NCBI RefSeq assembly: GCF_020295405.1
Contig: NZ_JADEYP010000019.1
Span: 1-64,000, forward strand
Origin: Sphingobacterium bovistauri
GTDB taxonomy: Bacteria > Bacteroidota > Bacteroidia > Sphingobacteriales > Sphingobacteriaceae
Direction: 5' to 3'
DNA length: 64,000 bases
Shown here piece after piece: positions 38,501-45,447 of this stretch. Within the stretch, counting starts at the first letter, position 1, and each line of letters opens with the position of its first letter. A model generated the notes under the pieces. The model was not told the origin of the DNA and made no database searches. It was given only the letters and a program-made list of their open reading frames with translations. The position numbers and the translations under genes are program-made.

Positions 38501-38782
38501 ATTCATCAAAACTATAATCGAGGTATTATTGTTATTATAAACTATAGTTTTACTTTCATAAGAAATATGTTTAAATAGCAATTCTCCATTATTTATATTT
38601 GAACGGAATTCAAATGAACCATTTACATCAGTATAATATTCAGTTTGGTTTGATTTATTTAACATAATAGAGACCCCTTGAATACCATTTCCTCTAGTAT
38701 CTATGACTTTTCCCTTCAAAACAATCTGAGCATGTACAGCAAAACCTATTACTGTACAAAAAAGAGTAATAATATATCTCAT
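35594..38782 (-). CDS. SusC/RagA-family TonB-dependent transporter without STN domain
   Basis: 1062 residues. Signal peptide MRYIITLFCTVIGFAVHA, carboxypeptidase-D-like regulatory domain (about 22-95), a TonB-box-like EIEEVNVVNTGYQTI, plug with SVTILKDAAAASIWGARAGN and VIVITTKKG, then the beta barrel. Unlike the other two SusC proteins in the window it has no STN domain, and fittingly there is no FecI/FecR pair nearby. Its ATG shares one base with the stop of the thioredoxin gene, so it is coupled to it. Carried inside the tRNA-Glu element, it is metabolic or peptide-related cargo rather than defence. Confidence 0.92.
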   Translation of the reverse strand: MRYIITLFCTVIGFAVHAQIVLKGKVIDTRGNGIQGVSIMLNKSNQTEYYTDVNGSFEFRSNINNGELLFKHISYESKTIVYNNNNTSIIVLMNHKNQEIEEVNVVNTGYQTISKERSTGSYEVIGNSKLSQRISVNILDQLENTVPGLQFDRRDGNATINVRGLNSLSTPMHGPLIVVDNFPFDGSINMINPNDVASVTILKDAAAASIWGARAGNGVIVITTKKGQFNQPIKYDFSTNLMIRNRPNLKYIPRMSSIDFIDVETMLFKQGHYNSILTSTNLWNYITSPVVDLLHDHNLNIITDDELEKAISLIKNENHDYRDDLLRYQYRNGYQIQNSFSLSGGGTNTNYYFSIGHDKGFGEQIGNSDNRYTVRSQNSLKFSDKFNLSTQISYAFSKKKAQSGTIEISPGGGKSAMYPYAKLVDENGEYPAIPYQYNLREIQSLDSRLLDWTYNPIRDAAAVNLSNQMNHFQANLNLNWKVFKDIFQINGIYSYENQHTNQINIESMGAFSTRNLINRHSVVIGDILSYGVPLGDMHTTSLQNIASHRGRIQANYNQIFAKNRIDFLIGSEISDRLNNADSYRLYGVDPRTWVHASINTADRLPTYNNMFGTSIIPNIGGKNRNIRRFVSFYMNGSYSFDDKYVFSISARKDAANTFGVKANERWNPLWSAGLSWNIVNEDFIAKYQWIDDLKLKLTTGHGGNSGGLANTLPIIKTQNSVVSYSNLPYALITSLPNPRLKWEDVRMDNLGFEFSFLNRLLNGSFEIYKKKSVNLIANDPIDPSNGEFYITRNVAQLSGKGMDAKINSDFSIGNTKVNLRSGYSISTNKVEKFYGTIAATDSYTKEGGKSLTPMLGKSLYPVFSYNFQGLSSEGNPTGLLNGEISESYNLLIKDSLQNTIYHGTGLAPSYGYFNPEVKWNGFEIMMNIVFKAGAYFLKETINYNSLYNNWESHGDFNKRWKEKGDENLTTIPAMIYPANNIRDVFYAQSKANIRKSDLIRLNDIRIAYSFPLIKNNKVGIQLYFTINNVALLWTSNSDRIDPDYSGMPALRNYSLGTKISLK

Positions 38783-39531
38783 TACTTATTTAAAATAAAT
38801 GGTGGTTGGTAATTTGGATCTAAAAGGTTTCGATAGGTATGTGTCTGTAAAATTCCAGATTCATTAATCCAGAAATAACTAGGATAACTTCGATATGGAA
38901 ACATCATTTGAAGATAATTATCTTCTATAATGGAATTCAACATCCCTAGATTAAGTGACTTATAACGATCACTACTAGCAAAGGAGTGTATCTTTTTATA
39001 GTTCTCTTTAGTTTTTAAGCTATTAATCATTACTATATAAAGCTCATCAGGATACTTTTCTTTGAATCTATTGATTTCTTTCTGATGAAGTAAACAGGGC
39101 ATACAGCCTGTCATCCAAAAATCTAGAACTACCATTTTTCCTTTATGTTCTTCTAATGATTTACGAACGGTATCACAATTGATATAAAATAAATGTTCCT
39201 TTGTCCAAAATTCTTCAGGGACCTTTTGTCCAATTTGCAAAGGAACAATTTCAGATTTAGTAGTTTCTTGTGCATAGGCAAAATCGAATTTTAGCATACT
39301 AAGAAAAGTTAATAAGAAAATACTTACATACTTTAATTGATAATCATAGATTATAGATGCCAAATAGGAAGCATAACTATTCTTTTCATCAGATGTTAAT
39401 TCCTCACCCTCTGATTCCTCATGTTCAGATGGGAGTAAATTGGTTTTGGGTGTTATCTTATTTTGTATTATCAGGCGGGCATAGCTCTGCCCTTGGGGCA
39501 TTTCGCTCCCAGCCCAGTAAAAATTCTTCAT
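38782..39531 (-). CDS. Thioredoxin-like (TlpA-type) protein with long N-terminal extension
   Basis: 249 residues. The thioredoxin domain (about 95-245) has the active site C143-M-P-C146 (VLDFWMTGCMPCLLH) and SYPSYFWINESG around the cis-proline. A hydrophobic helix at about 66-86 ending in AYAQ looks like a signal peptide or anchor, but it is preceded by a 65-residue hydrophilic leader beginning MKNFYWAGSEMPQGQ, which is odd. No other ATG gives a normal signal peptide, so the leader may be real. It is the first gene of the operon with SusC and SusD, and the operon is bordered by the DUF6520-like gene. Confidence 0.8.
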   Translation of the reverse strand: MKNFYWAGSEMPQGQSYARLIIQNKITPKTNLLPSEHEESEGEELTSDEKNSYASYLASIIYDYQLKYVSIFLLTFLSMLKFDFAYAQETTKSEIVPLQIGQKVPEEFWTKEHLFYINCDTVRKSLEEHKGKMVVLDFWMTGCMPCLLHQKEINRFKEKYPDELYIVMINSLKTKENYKKIHSFASSDRYKSLNLGMLNSIIEDNYLQMMFPYRSYPSYFWINESGILQTHTYRNLLDPNYQPPFILNK

Positions 39532-39619
39532 TTTTTTGGAATTTAATTGCTCTCTAACGGACCAAAAGAGTCCCGTAGTATGGGAGTTTTTTGGTAATTG
39601 AGTGTGACCTAATCACCCC

Positions 39620-39646
39620 TCTCCGTCATTTCGACCGAAGCGGAGA
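39620..39646. repeat. REP-like palindromic element typical of Bacteroidota
   Basis: The sequence around cgtcatttcgaccgaagc is bracketed by tctccg (39620-39625) and cggaga (39641-39646), which pair. This cgtcatttcgac...ggagaaatc unit is a familiar intergenic repeat in many Bacteroidota genomes. Confidence 0.65.
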
Positions 39647-40179
39647 AATCTAGAAGAGTTCATAGAGAAATAATCTCAATATCTATCGTACCTAATCCTT
39701 GATCAGGCCACATTGTTAAAAAATAAATTGAACATGGATAATCGGAATGTCCAGAATCGGTATCTATTCTTTCTTCTTATCTGGTTTATAATTGGAGCAT
39801 TCAACGATCTCTCGGCTATGATATAGCCAATTAGCCTACCGAGCTACTCCGGCGCGCAAATAATGTTTTTGTAAAGTTGCTTGTTCATAACTCACCAGTT
39901 TATAATTCGTGAGTCTCTAATGGAAAGGAAACTACAGCTGAGCTTCTATCAATCGCACTACTAGGCTCTGACCCCTTACGGACGATTTCACGACAGAAGC
40001 CCAAGAGCTATAGCGTGCAACTAAGTTACACAAAATATCAACTTGGGCATTAAAATCCATCGCCTCGCCGTAATTTATTGTCAGAGTTTGTAGCCGAGAC
40101 TCTTTTATTTAACACCATAAATCAGAATATGATCTGATAATACAATCAAATATAGTAAAACAATAACATCCAAACAAAT
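39647..40179. other. Non-coding stretch upstream of the element regulator
   Basis: No convincing gene on either strand. On the minus strand, 39853 down to about 39791 starts like a tRNA (gccggagtagctc, then a helix ggct/agcc with a 7-base loop), but the T-arm and the 3' acceptor strand do not fit. I treat it as a tRNA-like remnant at most. Confidence 0.3.
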
Positions 40180-40221
40180 ATGTTTGGTATAATTTTTTAT
40201 AATATATCGTGCTTAGTTCCT

Positions 40222-40446
40222 ATGGATTTAGAAGAACTTAAATTTAGAAAATTATTAGGAGCACGTATTCAAGAGATAAGAAAAGATAAAAATCTTACTC
40301 AACCTGAATTAGCGGCACTTATAGGCTTTAAAGATTATCAAACAATTGGTCGAATTGAAAACGGTCGTGTTACTCCTTCTGTCTATACCATACATCAAAT
40401 AATAAAAGCTTTAGAAATAACTTCCAACGAGTTATTAAACTTTTGA
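40222..40446 (+). CDS. XRE-family helix-turn-helix regulator
   Basis: The start at 40222 (MDLEELKFRKLLGARIQEIR) is preferred over an in-frame ATG 14 codons upstream that only adds hydrophobic residues. 74 residues form one HTH_3 domain: LGARIQEIRKDKNLTQPELAAL, TIGRIENGRVTPSVYTIHQI. Such small repressors often control integration or cargo genes of mobile elements. It stands alone between the SusCD cargo and the integrase. Confidence 0.88.
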   Translation: MDLEELKFRKLLGARIQEIRKDKNLTQPELAALIGFKDYQTIGRIENGRVTPSVYTIHQIIKALEITSNELLNF

Positions 40447-40634
40447 TTAATGATTTTGAATTTATTAATAGTACAGAATTAGAATTGAGATTTTTAAAAA
40501 AGATTATATGGAGATATTACTCAGAATTGAAACTGTCAAATTTGTCAGCTGACCTCCAGAAACCTGATTTAATTGAACATTGGATACATCCAACGAAAAA
40601 AAAGAAAACAAATCTATACAAGAAGAAATGGTGA
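40443..40634 (+). CDS. Small basic ORF overlapping the XRE regulator (uncertain)
   Basis: 63 codons starting with TTG inside the stop of the XRE gene (4-base overlap). The body (ELELRFLKKIIWRYYSELKL) is helical, and the tail is strongly basic. The overlap suggests coupling, but the start is weak and the family is not recognised. Confidence 0.35.
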   Translation: MINDFEFINSTELELRFLKKIIWRYYSELKLSNLSADLQKPDLIEHWIHPTKKKKTNLYKKKW

Positions 40635-41170
40635 ATAGCCATCAATTTGAAAGGTCTCATCTAGTCTACATATTCTTGACAAAAAGGATAATACTTGTTT
40701 AAAAACTTCCTTATTAACACTATATTTTTTCCCGGTTGTTGCTTTTGATCTTAAACACATGGATAGATTCGGTTGAAACGTCAGTATAATTGGGACTTAT
40801 GATTCTATAAACGTAAATATTAAATTGCTAAAAGCTGGTCAGGCTTGAATTAAGGTATTTATTGGAAAAAGATTGTTAATATATGAATTTGCTAACAAGG
40901 AAAACTATATGTTCTATGTAATAGACTTGCAAATAGTTAACTAGGATCTAAAAAAGAGTCCCAACCGGGGAGGTTGGGACTCTTTAACTAACCAATTATT
41001 AACCTAAATTATGTGCAACAAATATAAGCACAACTGTTATTGGTCGGAAAACCTTTAACCATTCTTAACAAATTTCTTATTGCGAAGCCCCACTAATAGA
41101 CAAATAATAATGTTCTTATACAGATAAATCACTTTTCTATCAAATCTACATGTTTTAAGAATTAATAATT
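40635..41170. other. Intergenic region downstream of the integrase
   Basis: No gene seen on either strand. The only clear structure is the terminator at 40953-40985. Confidence 0.5.
40953..40985 (-). terminator. Strong terminator downstream of the integrase gene
   Basis: aaagagtcccaacc and ggttgggactcttt pair perfectly around a 5-base loop; read on the minus strand it ends in a T-run. It lies 186 bp beyond the integrase stop and may also work from the plus strand. Confidence 0.85.
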
Positions 41171-42394
41171 CTATGGCAGACATTTTCCCAAAGTTTGTTG
41201 AAGAGTGAACATATCACTTGCAATCCGCGTATCTAAAAGCTTTGCATAATGTTGCGTTGTTTTTAAATCAGTATGCCCGAGCATTTTTGATACAGTTTCG
41301 ATTGGTACATTATTGGATAAAGTTATTGTCGTAGCAAAAGTATGTCTAGCCATGTGAAAAGTAAGCTCTTTGTGGATGCCGCAGATGTCCGCAATTTCTT
41401 TGAGATAACTGTTCATTTTTTGATTGCTAAGTACAGGCAGGACAATGTTTTTTGTAAGGCATAGCGGAAAATCTTTATAATGTGCTATTATCGAAAGAGC
41501 TTTGTCTAGTAAAGGGATATGAGAAGAAGTCTCTGTTTTTTCTCTGCTGGTGAGTATCCACAATTTTCCATCAACACCTCGAGCAATATCATTGGAAGTC
41601 AGCTTCTTTACATCAGCATAGGATAGACCCGTATAGCAGCAAAATACAAAAATATCACGGACGTGAGCAAGTCTGGGTATGGTGAAGCTTTTTTGTTCGA
41701 TACGCAATAATTCATCGGCAGTTAAAAAGGTCTTTACTTTTGGTTTAGCTTTGTTTTGATAGTGTGCAAAAGGATCTTCTATAATCCATTTATGTGCTAT
41801 ACATATCTTAACAATCTTACGTAAATGTTTGATATACTTGGCTGCAGAAATAGCCGTACAGTTTCGGGATGAACGTAAGTAAAACTCGTACCCTGATACA
41901 AAGGCATGATCAAGTTGTTTTACCTCAATATCTTTTGAAGCGTAACTATTTTTAATATATTCTGCGATATGTGCAAATGAGGTTTTGTATCCTTTCAACG
42001 TATTGGGCTTGAATCCATTTCCTAACAGCTCGGACATTTGCTCGTTATGTTGCATAAAGACATTTAGTAACATTTTTCTTTGAATGTCTTTTCCAAGATA
42101 TCTAAGTTTGAGAGATGTTGCCGTAATATCATCACCGTTCTTAGTCAACTGCAAATGCACCTCATTAATCTTGTACTCAAGTGCGTCCAGATAACTATTC
42201 AAAGTTCTGACATCCTCTTTTGTGCCTTTGGCTCGGTTTCCTCTGGAGTTCCATTTGACAGGATCGCATTCTTTTCCTGTAGATACTTCCTTGGGGACAC
42301 CGTCTACGGTGATGCGCATGTAGATCGGTTTGGGACCTGAGGCGTGGTTTTTTGGTTTCTTCAGGTAGAAGAGCAAGGAATAATTTTTACTCAT
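41171..42394 (-). CDS. Tyrosine recombinase (integrase) of the tRNA-Glu element
   Basis: 407 residues: N-terminal arm-binding domain (about 5-95), SAM-like core-binding domain (about 105-205) and a catalytic domain. Active-site residues seen: Lys286, His347 and Arg350 (FHMARHTF), His374 (MLGHTDLKTT) and the nucleophile Tyr383 (QHYAKL). The first catalytic Arg is replaced by Ser258 (YTGLSYADV), as in IntDOT of CTnDOT, a known feature of Bacteroidota integrases. The gene starts 247 bp from the 3' end of tRNA-Glu and reads away from it, the standard arrangement for an element integrated in that tRNA. It should recombine the 17-bp core shared by 15703-15719 and 42641-42657. Confidence 0.93.
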   Translation of the reverse strand: MSKNYSLLFYLKKPKNHASGPKPIYMRITVDGVPKEVSTGKECDPVKWNSRGNRAKGTKEDVRTLNSYLDALEYKINEVHLQLTKNGDDITATSLKLRYLGKDIQRKMLLNVFMQHNEQMSELLGNGFKPNTLKGYKTSFAHIAEYIKNSYASKDIEVKQLDHAFVSGYEFYLRSSRNCTAISAAKYIKHLRKIVKICIAHKWIIEDPFAHYQNKAKPKVKTFLTADELLRIEQKSFTIPRLAHVRDIFVFCCYTGLSYADVKKLTSNDIARGVDGKLWILTSREKTETSSHIPLLDKALSIIAHYKDFPLCLTKNIVLPVLSNQKMNSYLKEIADICGIHKELTFHMARHTFATTITLSNNVPIETVSKMLGHTDLKTTQHYAKLLDTRIASDMFTLQQTLGKCLP

Positions 42395-42521
42395 GATTTA
42401 ATCATTTAAGTGAAACAAAGTTAGCCTTGCAGTAAAATGAAATCAAGATGTTTAACTATTGAATGTGTTACAAATCAATGTGTTAAACCTGTTTCAGTGA
42501 GTAAATGGTTTTCAGAAAATG

Positions 42522-42540
42522 ACTCACCGAATGACTCACT
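42522..42540. promoter_or_regulatory. Probable integrase arm-type site near the tRNA end
   Basis: actcaccgaatgactcact contains two copies of gactcac-type sequence and is nearly the same as 15776-15794 and 51081-51099 near the distal ends. A shared motif at both ends of the element, a short distance from the core, is what integrase arm sites look like. A reverse-oriented partial copy (cagtgagtaaa) lies at about 42495. Confidence 0.5.
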
Positions 42541-42585
42541 TTTTTATTGGGAATAGTTGAAAGTTTTGTAGATACTGAAAAACAA

Positions 42586-42618
42586 AAAAGCTTGCAATCA
42601 TTTGATTTGCAAGCTTTT
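42586..42618 (-). terminator. Terminator of tRNA-Glu, supplied by the element
   Basis: aaaagcttgcaa and ttgcaagctttt pair perfectly 23 bp beyond the tRNA 3' end; read on the minus strand the stem is followed by T residues. It differs in sequence from the hairpins beside the two distal repeats, consistent with the element having brought a new terminator. Confidence 0.8.
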
Positions 42619-42640
42619 GTATGTTTTGATCTGAAGATCT

Positions 42641-42657
42641 GTAGCCCGTAGGGGAAT
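42641..42657. repeat. tRNA-side attachment site
   Basis: gtagcccgtaggggaat forms the 3' part of tRNA-Glu and is repeated exactly at 15703-15719 and 51008-51024. Confidence 0.8.
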
Positions 42658-42713
42658 CGAACCCCTATTTCCAGAATGAAAATCTGGCGTCCTAACCGGT
42701 AGACGAACGGGCC
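42642..42713 (-). tRNA. tRNA-Glu (anticodon TTC)
   Basis: On the minus strand the sequence folds as a full cloverleaf of 72 nt without encoded CCA. The acceptor stem GGCCCGT pairs with ACGGGCT (first pair G-U), followed by discriminator A. The anticodon arm CCAGA-TTTTCAT-TCTGG carries TTC, and the T-arm is AGGGG-TTCGATT-CCCCT. The 3' end is the integration site of the element to its left. Confidence 0.95.
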
Positions 42714-42770
42714 ATCATTTCCGAAGTGTTGCAAATATAGAAGTATATTTTTTTACTACCAAATATTTTT

Positions 42771-42804
42771 TAAAAAAAGTGGAGGAAAATTTAATTTCCT
42801 CCAC
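42771..42804 (-). terminator. Terminator of the minus-strand FecIR-SusCD-DUF3823 locus
   Basis: Arms gtggaggaaa / tttcctccac around 6 bases, followed on the minus strand by seven T. It lies about 80 bp beyond the stop of the DUF3823 gene and shields tRNA-Glu from read-through. Confidence 0.85.
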
Positions 42805-42883
42805 AGAGTAGTCGTAGAGCAGCTTTCTAATAATTGTAACATGAATTTTGAAGTCAATTTATTGTTTCATGCTTGATACTGCT

Positions 42884-43588
42884 TTATAATTTTATTTTTA
42901 TCAACTTAGAGTAATTCCAGTATCCTTGAGGATTATCGCCAGAAGCTTTTGCTCCGGCTCTTATATAATAACTGGTATTCGGAGATAAGTTTTGAAATGT
43001 TTTAGTAAATGAAGCATTTGCGTTTAAATTTTCGTGAAGTTCTCTATTGGATCCTAACCAAAAGAATCGACTTACACCTTCTGTTGTTCCTAGCCAGACC
43101 GCCAGCTCATTAACGCTATGTTTATCGGAATTTGTGTTAGCCGAATAGCTTACCGTAATTGAGTTTGCTGTTTTTGTATCTACATTGATATTTACTTTCA
43201 AAAATGGATTCACTTCAAAATCAATTTTTGTGTTTTCACTTACATTTAATAAAACTGTATCTGCATAAAAAGCTCCTACTGGTATAGCTTTATATTGTCC
43301 ATGGAAAATAGCCGTATTTTTGAATGTTCCATATTGAGTAAAGGATGTCCCTTGTGGGCCAGCTACTGTACTGCTATAGTTTTGTTGGAATAAATTCAAT
43401 ACTCCATCTGGGAAACTAAATCCCGAAGTGTTATTGCTTGTATACACAGTGTCTTTTGTCGATTTATCCAAAAGTGCACCATGTATAGTTCCATTGGGTG
43501 GAGTAAGATTGTCTATATCATTAGAACAGCTAAAAAACTGTAAAGTCAAACTTATGAATATGATGTTTAATATAAAATACTTTTTCAT
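42884..43588 (-). CDS. DUF3823-type surface lipoprotein of a SusCD locus
   Basis: 234 residues with lipoprotein signal ending at Cys21 (LTLQFFSCSND). The opening of the mature part, DNLTPPNGTIHGALLDKST, is typical of DUF3823 proteins, whose two beta-sandwich domains occupy the SusE-like place in such loci. A fibronectin-like stretch (FQNLSPNTSYYIRAGAKA) closes the protein. Probably exposed on the surface and helping ligand capture. Last gene of the operon, 15 bp after susD. Confidence 0.8.
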   Translation of the reverse strand: MKKYFILNIIFISLTLQFFSCSNDIDNLTPPNGTIHGALLDKSTKDTVYTSNNTSGFSFPDGVLNLFQQNYSSTVAGPQGTSFTQYGTFKNTAIFHGQYKAIPVGAFYADTVLLNVSENTKIDFEVNPFLKVNINVDTKTANSITVSYSANTNSDKHSVNELAVWLGTTEGVSRFFWLGSNRELHENLNANASFTKTFQNLSPNTSYYIRAGAKASGDNPQGYWNYSKLIKIKL

Positions 43589-43603
43589 AATGGATTATAT
43601 TAA

Positions 43604-45424
43604 TTAATAACCTGGATTTTGGATTAAATATGTGTTCGCCCCTGAGTTGTCAATTCTGAAATAATAAGTCGCATTCAAAAACGTTCTTGTCGGACGATTT
43701 GGAATTTGTACTATTTGGAATACATAAGACATTTCTGACGAAGGCTTTCCATCTTCCCATACTAAAAATGGATGAAGAGCATGAAGTGGCGTGTTGTTAA
43801 ATAGCGTATGTGCAATATGCCATCTACGGACATCCCAATATCTATGGTGTTCGAAAGCAAGTTCGATTTTACGTTCGTGACGAATTTTCGCCATATCAAT
43901 GCTCACATGTTTTGGCATACCAGCACGTTCTCTAATTTCATTCACAGCCCACGCGGCTTGTGTAGCGTTGTTTATTTCAAATGCAGCCTCTGCATAGTTC
44001 AGCAATACTTCTCCATATCTGAAAATTATACCTGGTGTTTCTGTTTTTCCCCATCCTGGAATGAAGGATGAAGATTCTGACATAAATTTTCTGATATAGA
44101 AACCAGTTTTTGTCTGGTCACCATTAGCTACTGTAGGACCATCTTTACCTAAGATAGTGGTAGCAAATGTACCAGAACCATGCGTTTGATTTGCGTCATC
44201 TGTTTGTAGGGTATTATTGCCAACCATGATTCCTCTTCTGATGCCGATAAAATTTCCTTGTGGATTGCCATTCATATTAAATGTAGCATTAGGATATAAA
44301 ATGGTTGCAAAGAAACGAGGGTCTTTGTTTTTGAAAAGATCTGCTGGATTGCTATATTTTATGTATTGACCTGAGCCATCTTTAATTTTAAGTTTGCCCG
44401 CTGTACCGTCTGTATATTCATAATCTTCCACTAGATCTGCTGTGGGGTTCGTAAAGCAGCCCCAGTCCACTTTGAATGATTGTGGTGCATTATATAAATC
44501 AAAATTGTAGGCATTGTTTGGCATAGCATACCCTTTAGCCATTATTATTTCGCTATTGGCATTAGGATCTACCGAGCCGTCAAAGATTTTTTGATAATTT
44601 AAAGCGTAGTCTGGATTACCTTTATATAATTTGATCTCTTCATTTTTGATAATTTCATTGGCGGCATCAAATGCTTTTTGGAAATACGATTGTGCTAACG
44701 TACTGTTTATACCCAGTAAGCCATTCAATTGAACCGTTCCGTATCTGGCTTCTGAACCAGCATATAGCATGGCTCTAGATTTTAGAGCATATGCCGCATA
44801 TTTTGTAGCTCTATATTTGTCTGTTCCATCTTCATATTTTGTTAATAGGCCTTCTATTGCAATATTTAAATCTTTTTCCACAAAATCATAGACTTCTTGC
44901 TCTGTAGATCGAGGGATATTTAATTCATCAATCCCTATTTGCAGCACTTTATCTACAATAGGTACACCACCATATCTTTTGACCATACTGAAATATATAT
45001 AAGCTCTTAAGAAGTGAGCCTCTGATAAGTATCTAGTTTTTAGCTCAGCAGTGACAGTTGCGTCAGATATTTTTGCAATAAAATCATTCAAATCTTTGAT
45101 GAGGACATAATCCCACCACCCAAAGTTGTCCGATACAGTATTAGTGTTGGCGGTCGCAGACCATGTGTAACTTCCGTGCGCCTCATCTGTCCATATCCAG
45201 GTATAGTTTCCTGGACCACCTTCTCCAAATCGTTGATCTTCAAAATTCCAACCAATTCGCTCATATAGAGAAACCATAAGTGCCTGTACTGCATTTGGTG
45301 TTGAATAAGCCTGATCGTCTGATATCTTGTCTGTCGGATCAAGTTTTACAAAATCCTTATTACATGATGCTGTAAGGAGAAGAGTAAAACATAATATATA
45401 ATGTATTTTTCTAATTGTTGACAT
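43604..45424 (-). CDS. RagB/SusD-family outer-membrane lipoprotein
   Basis: 606 residues with lipobox and Cys21. SusD signatures include SEAHFLRAYIYFSMVKRYGGVPIV and the C-terminal IRHERKIELAFEHHRYWDVRRW, which ends most large SusD proteins. It should cap the SusC barrel encoded 23 bp upstream. No carbohydrate-active enzyme lies within the locus, so the ligand cannot be named. Confidence 0.93.
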   Translation of the reverse strand: MSTIRKIHYILCFTLLLTASCNKDFVKLDPTDKISDDQAYSTPNAVQALMVSLYERIGWNFEDQRFGEGGPGNYTWIWTDEAHGSYTWSATANTNTVSDNFGWWDYVLIKDLNDFIAKISDATVTAELKTRYLSEAHFLRAYIYFSMVKRYGGVPIVDKVLQIGIDELNIPRSTEQEVYDFVEKDLNIAIEGLLTKYEDGTDKYRATKYAAYALKSRAMLYAGSEARYGTVQLNGLLGINSTLAQSYFQKAFDAANEIIKNEEIKLYKGNPDYALNYQKIFDGSVDPNANSEIIMAKGYAMPNNAYNFDLYNAPQSFKVDWGCFTNPTADLVEDYEYTDGTAGKLKIKDGSGQYIKYSNPADLFKNKDPRFFATILYPNATFNMNGNPQGNFIGIRRGIMVGNNTLQTDDANQTHGSGTFATTILGKDGPTVANGDQTKTGFYIRKFMSESSSFIPGWGKTETPGIIFRYGEVLLNYAEAAFEINNATQAAWAVNEIRERAGMPKHVSIDMAKIRHERKIELAFEHHRYWDVRRWHIAHTLFNNTPLHALHPFLVWEDGKPSSEMSYVFQIVQIPNRPTRTFLNATYYFRIDNSGANTYLIQNPGY

Positions 45425-45447
45425 GATCGTTTTCTTTTAATGAATGA

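Larger units (their letters stand above)
15703..42657. mobile_element. Integrative mobilizable element of about 27 kb in tRNA-Glu
   Basis: Bounded by 17-bp direct repeats of the tRNA-Glu 3' end. It contains a tyrosine recombinase next to the tRNA and reading away from it, an excisionase-type HTH gene, a BfmA/BtgA-like protein, a DUF5712 relaxase-like protein and an oriT-like region. No conjugation machinery (Tra proteins, VirB4-like ATPase, coupling protein) is present, so transfer would need a helper. Cargo is a defence-type cluster (16178-28863) and a thioredoxin/SusC/SusD operon with a DUF6520-like gene (33779-39531). Motifs related to actcaccgaatcgctcact lie near both ends (15776-15794 and 42522-42540) and may be integrase arm sites. 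Confidence 0.75.
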
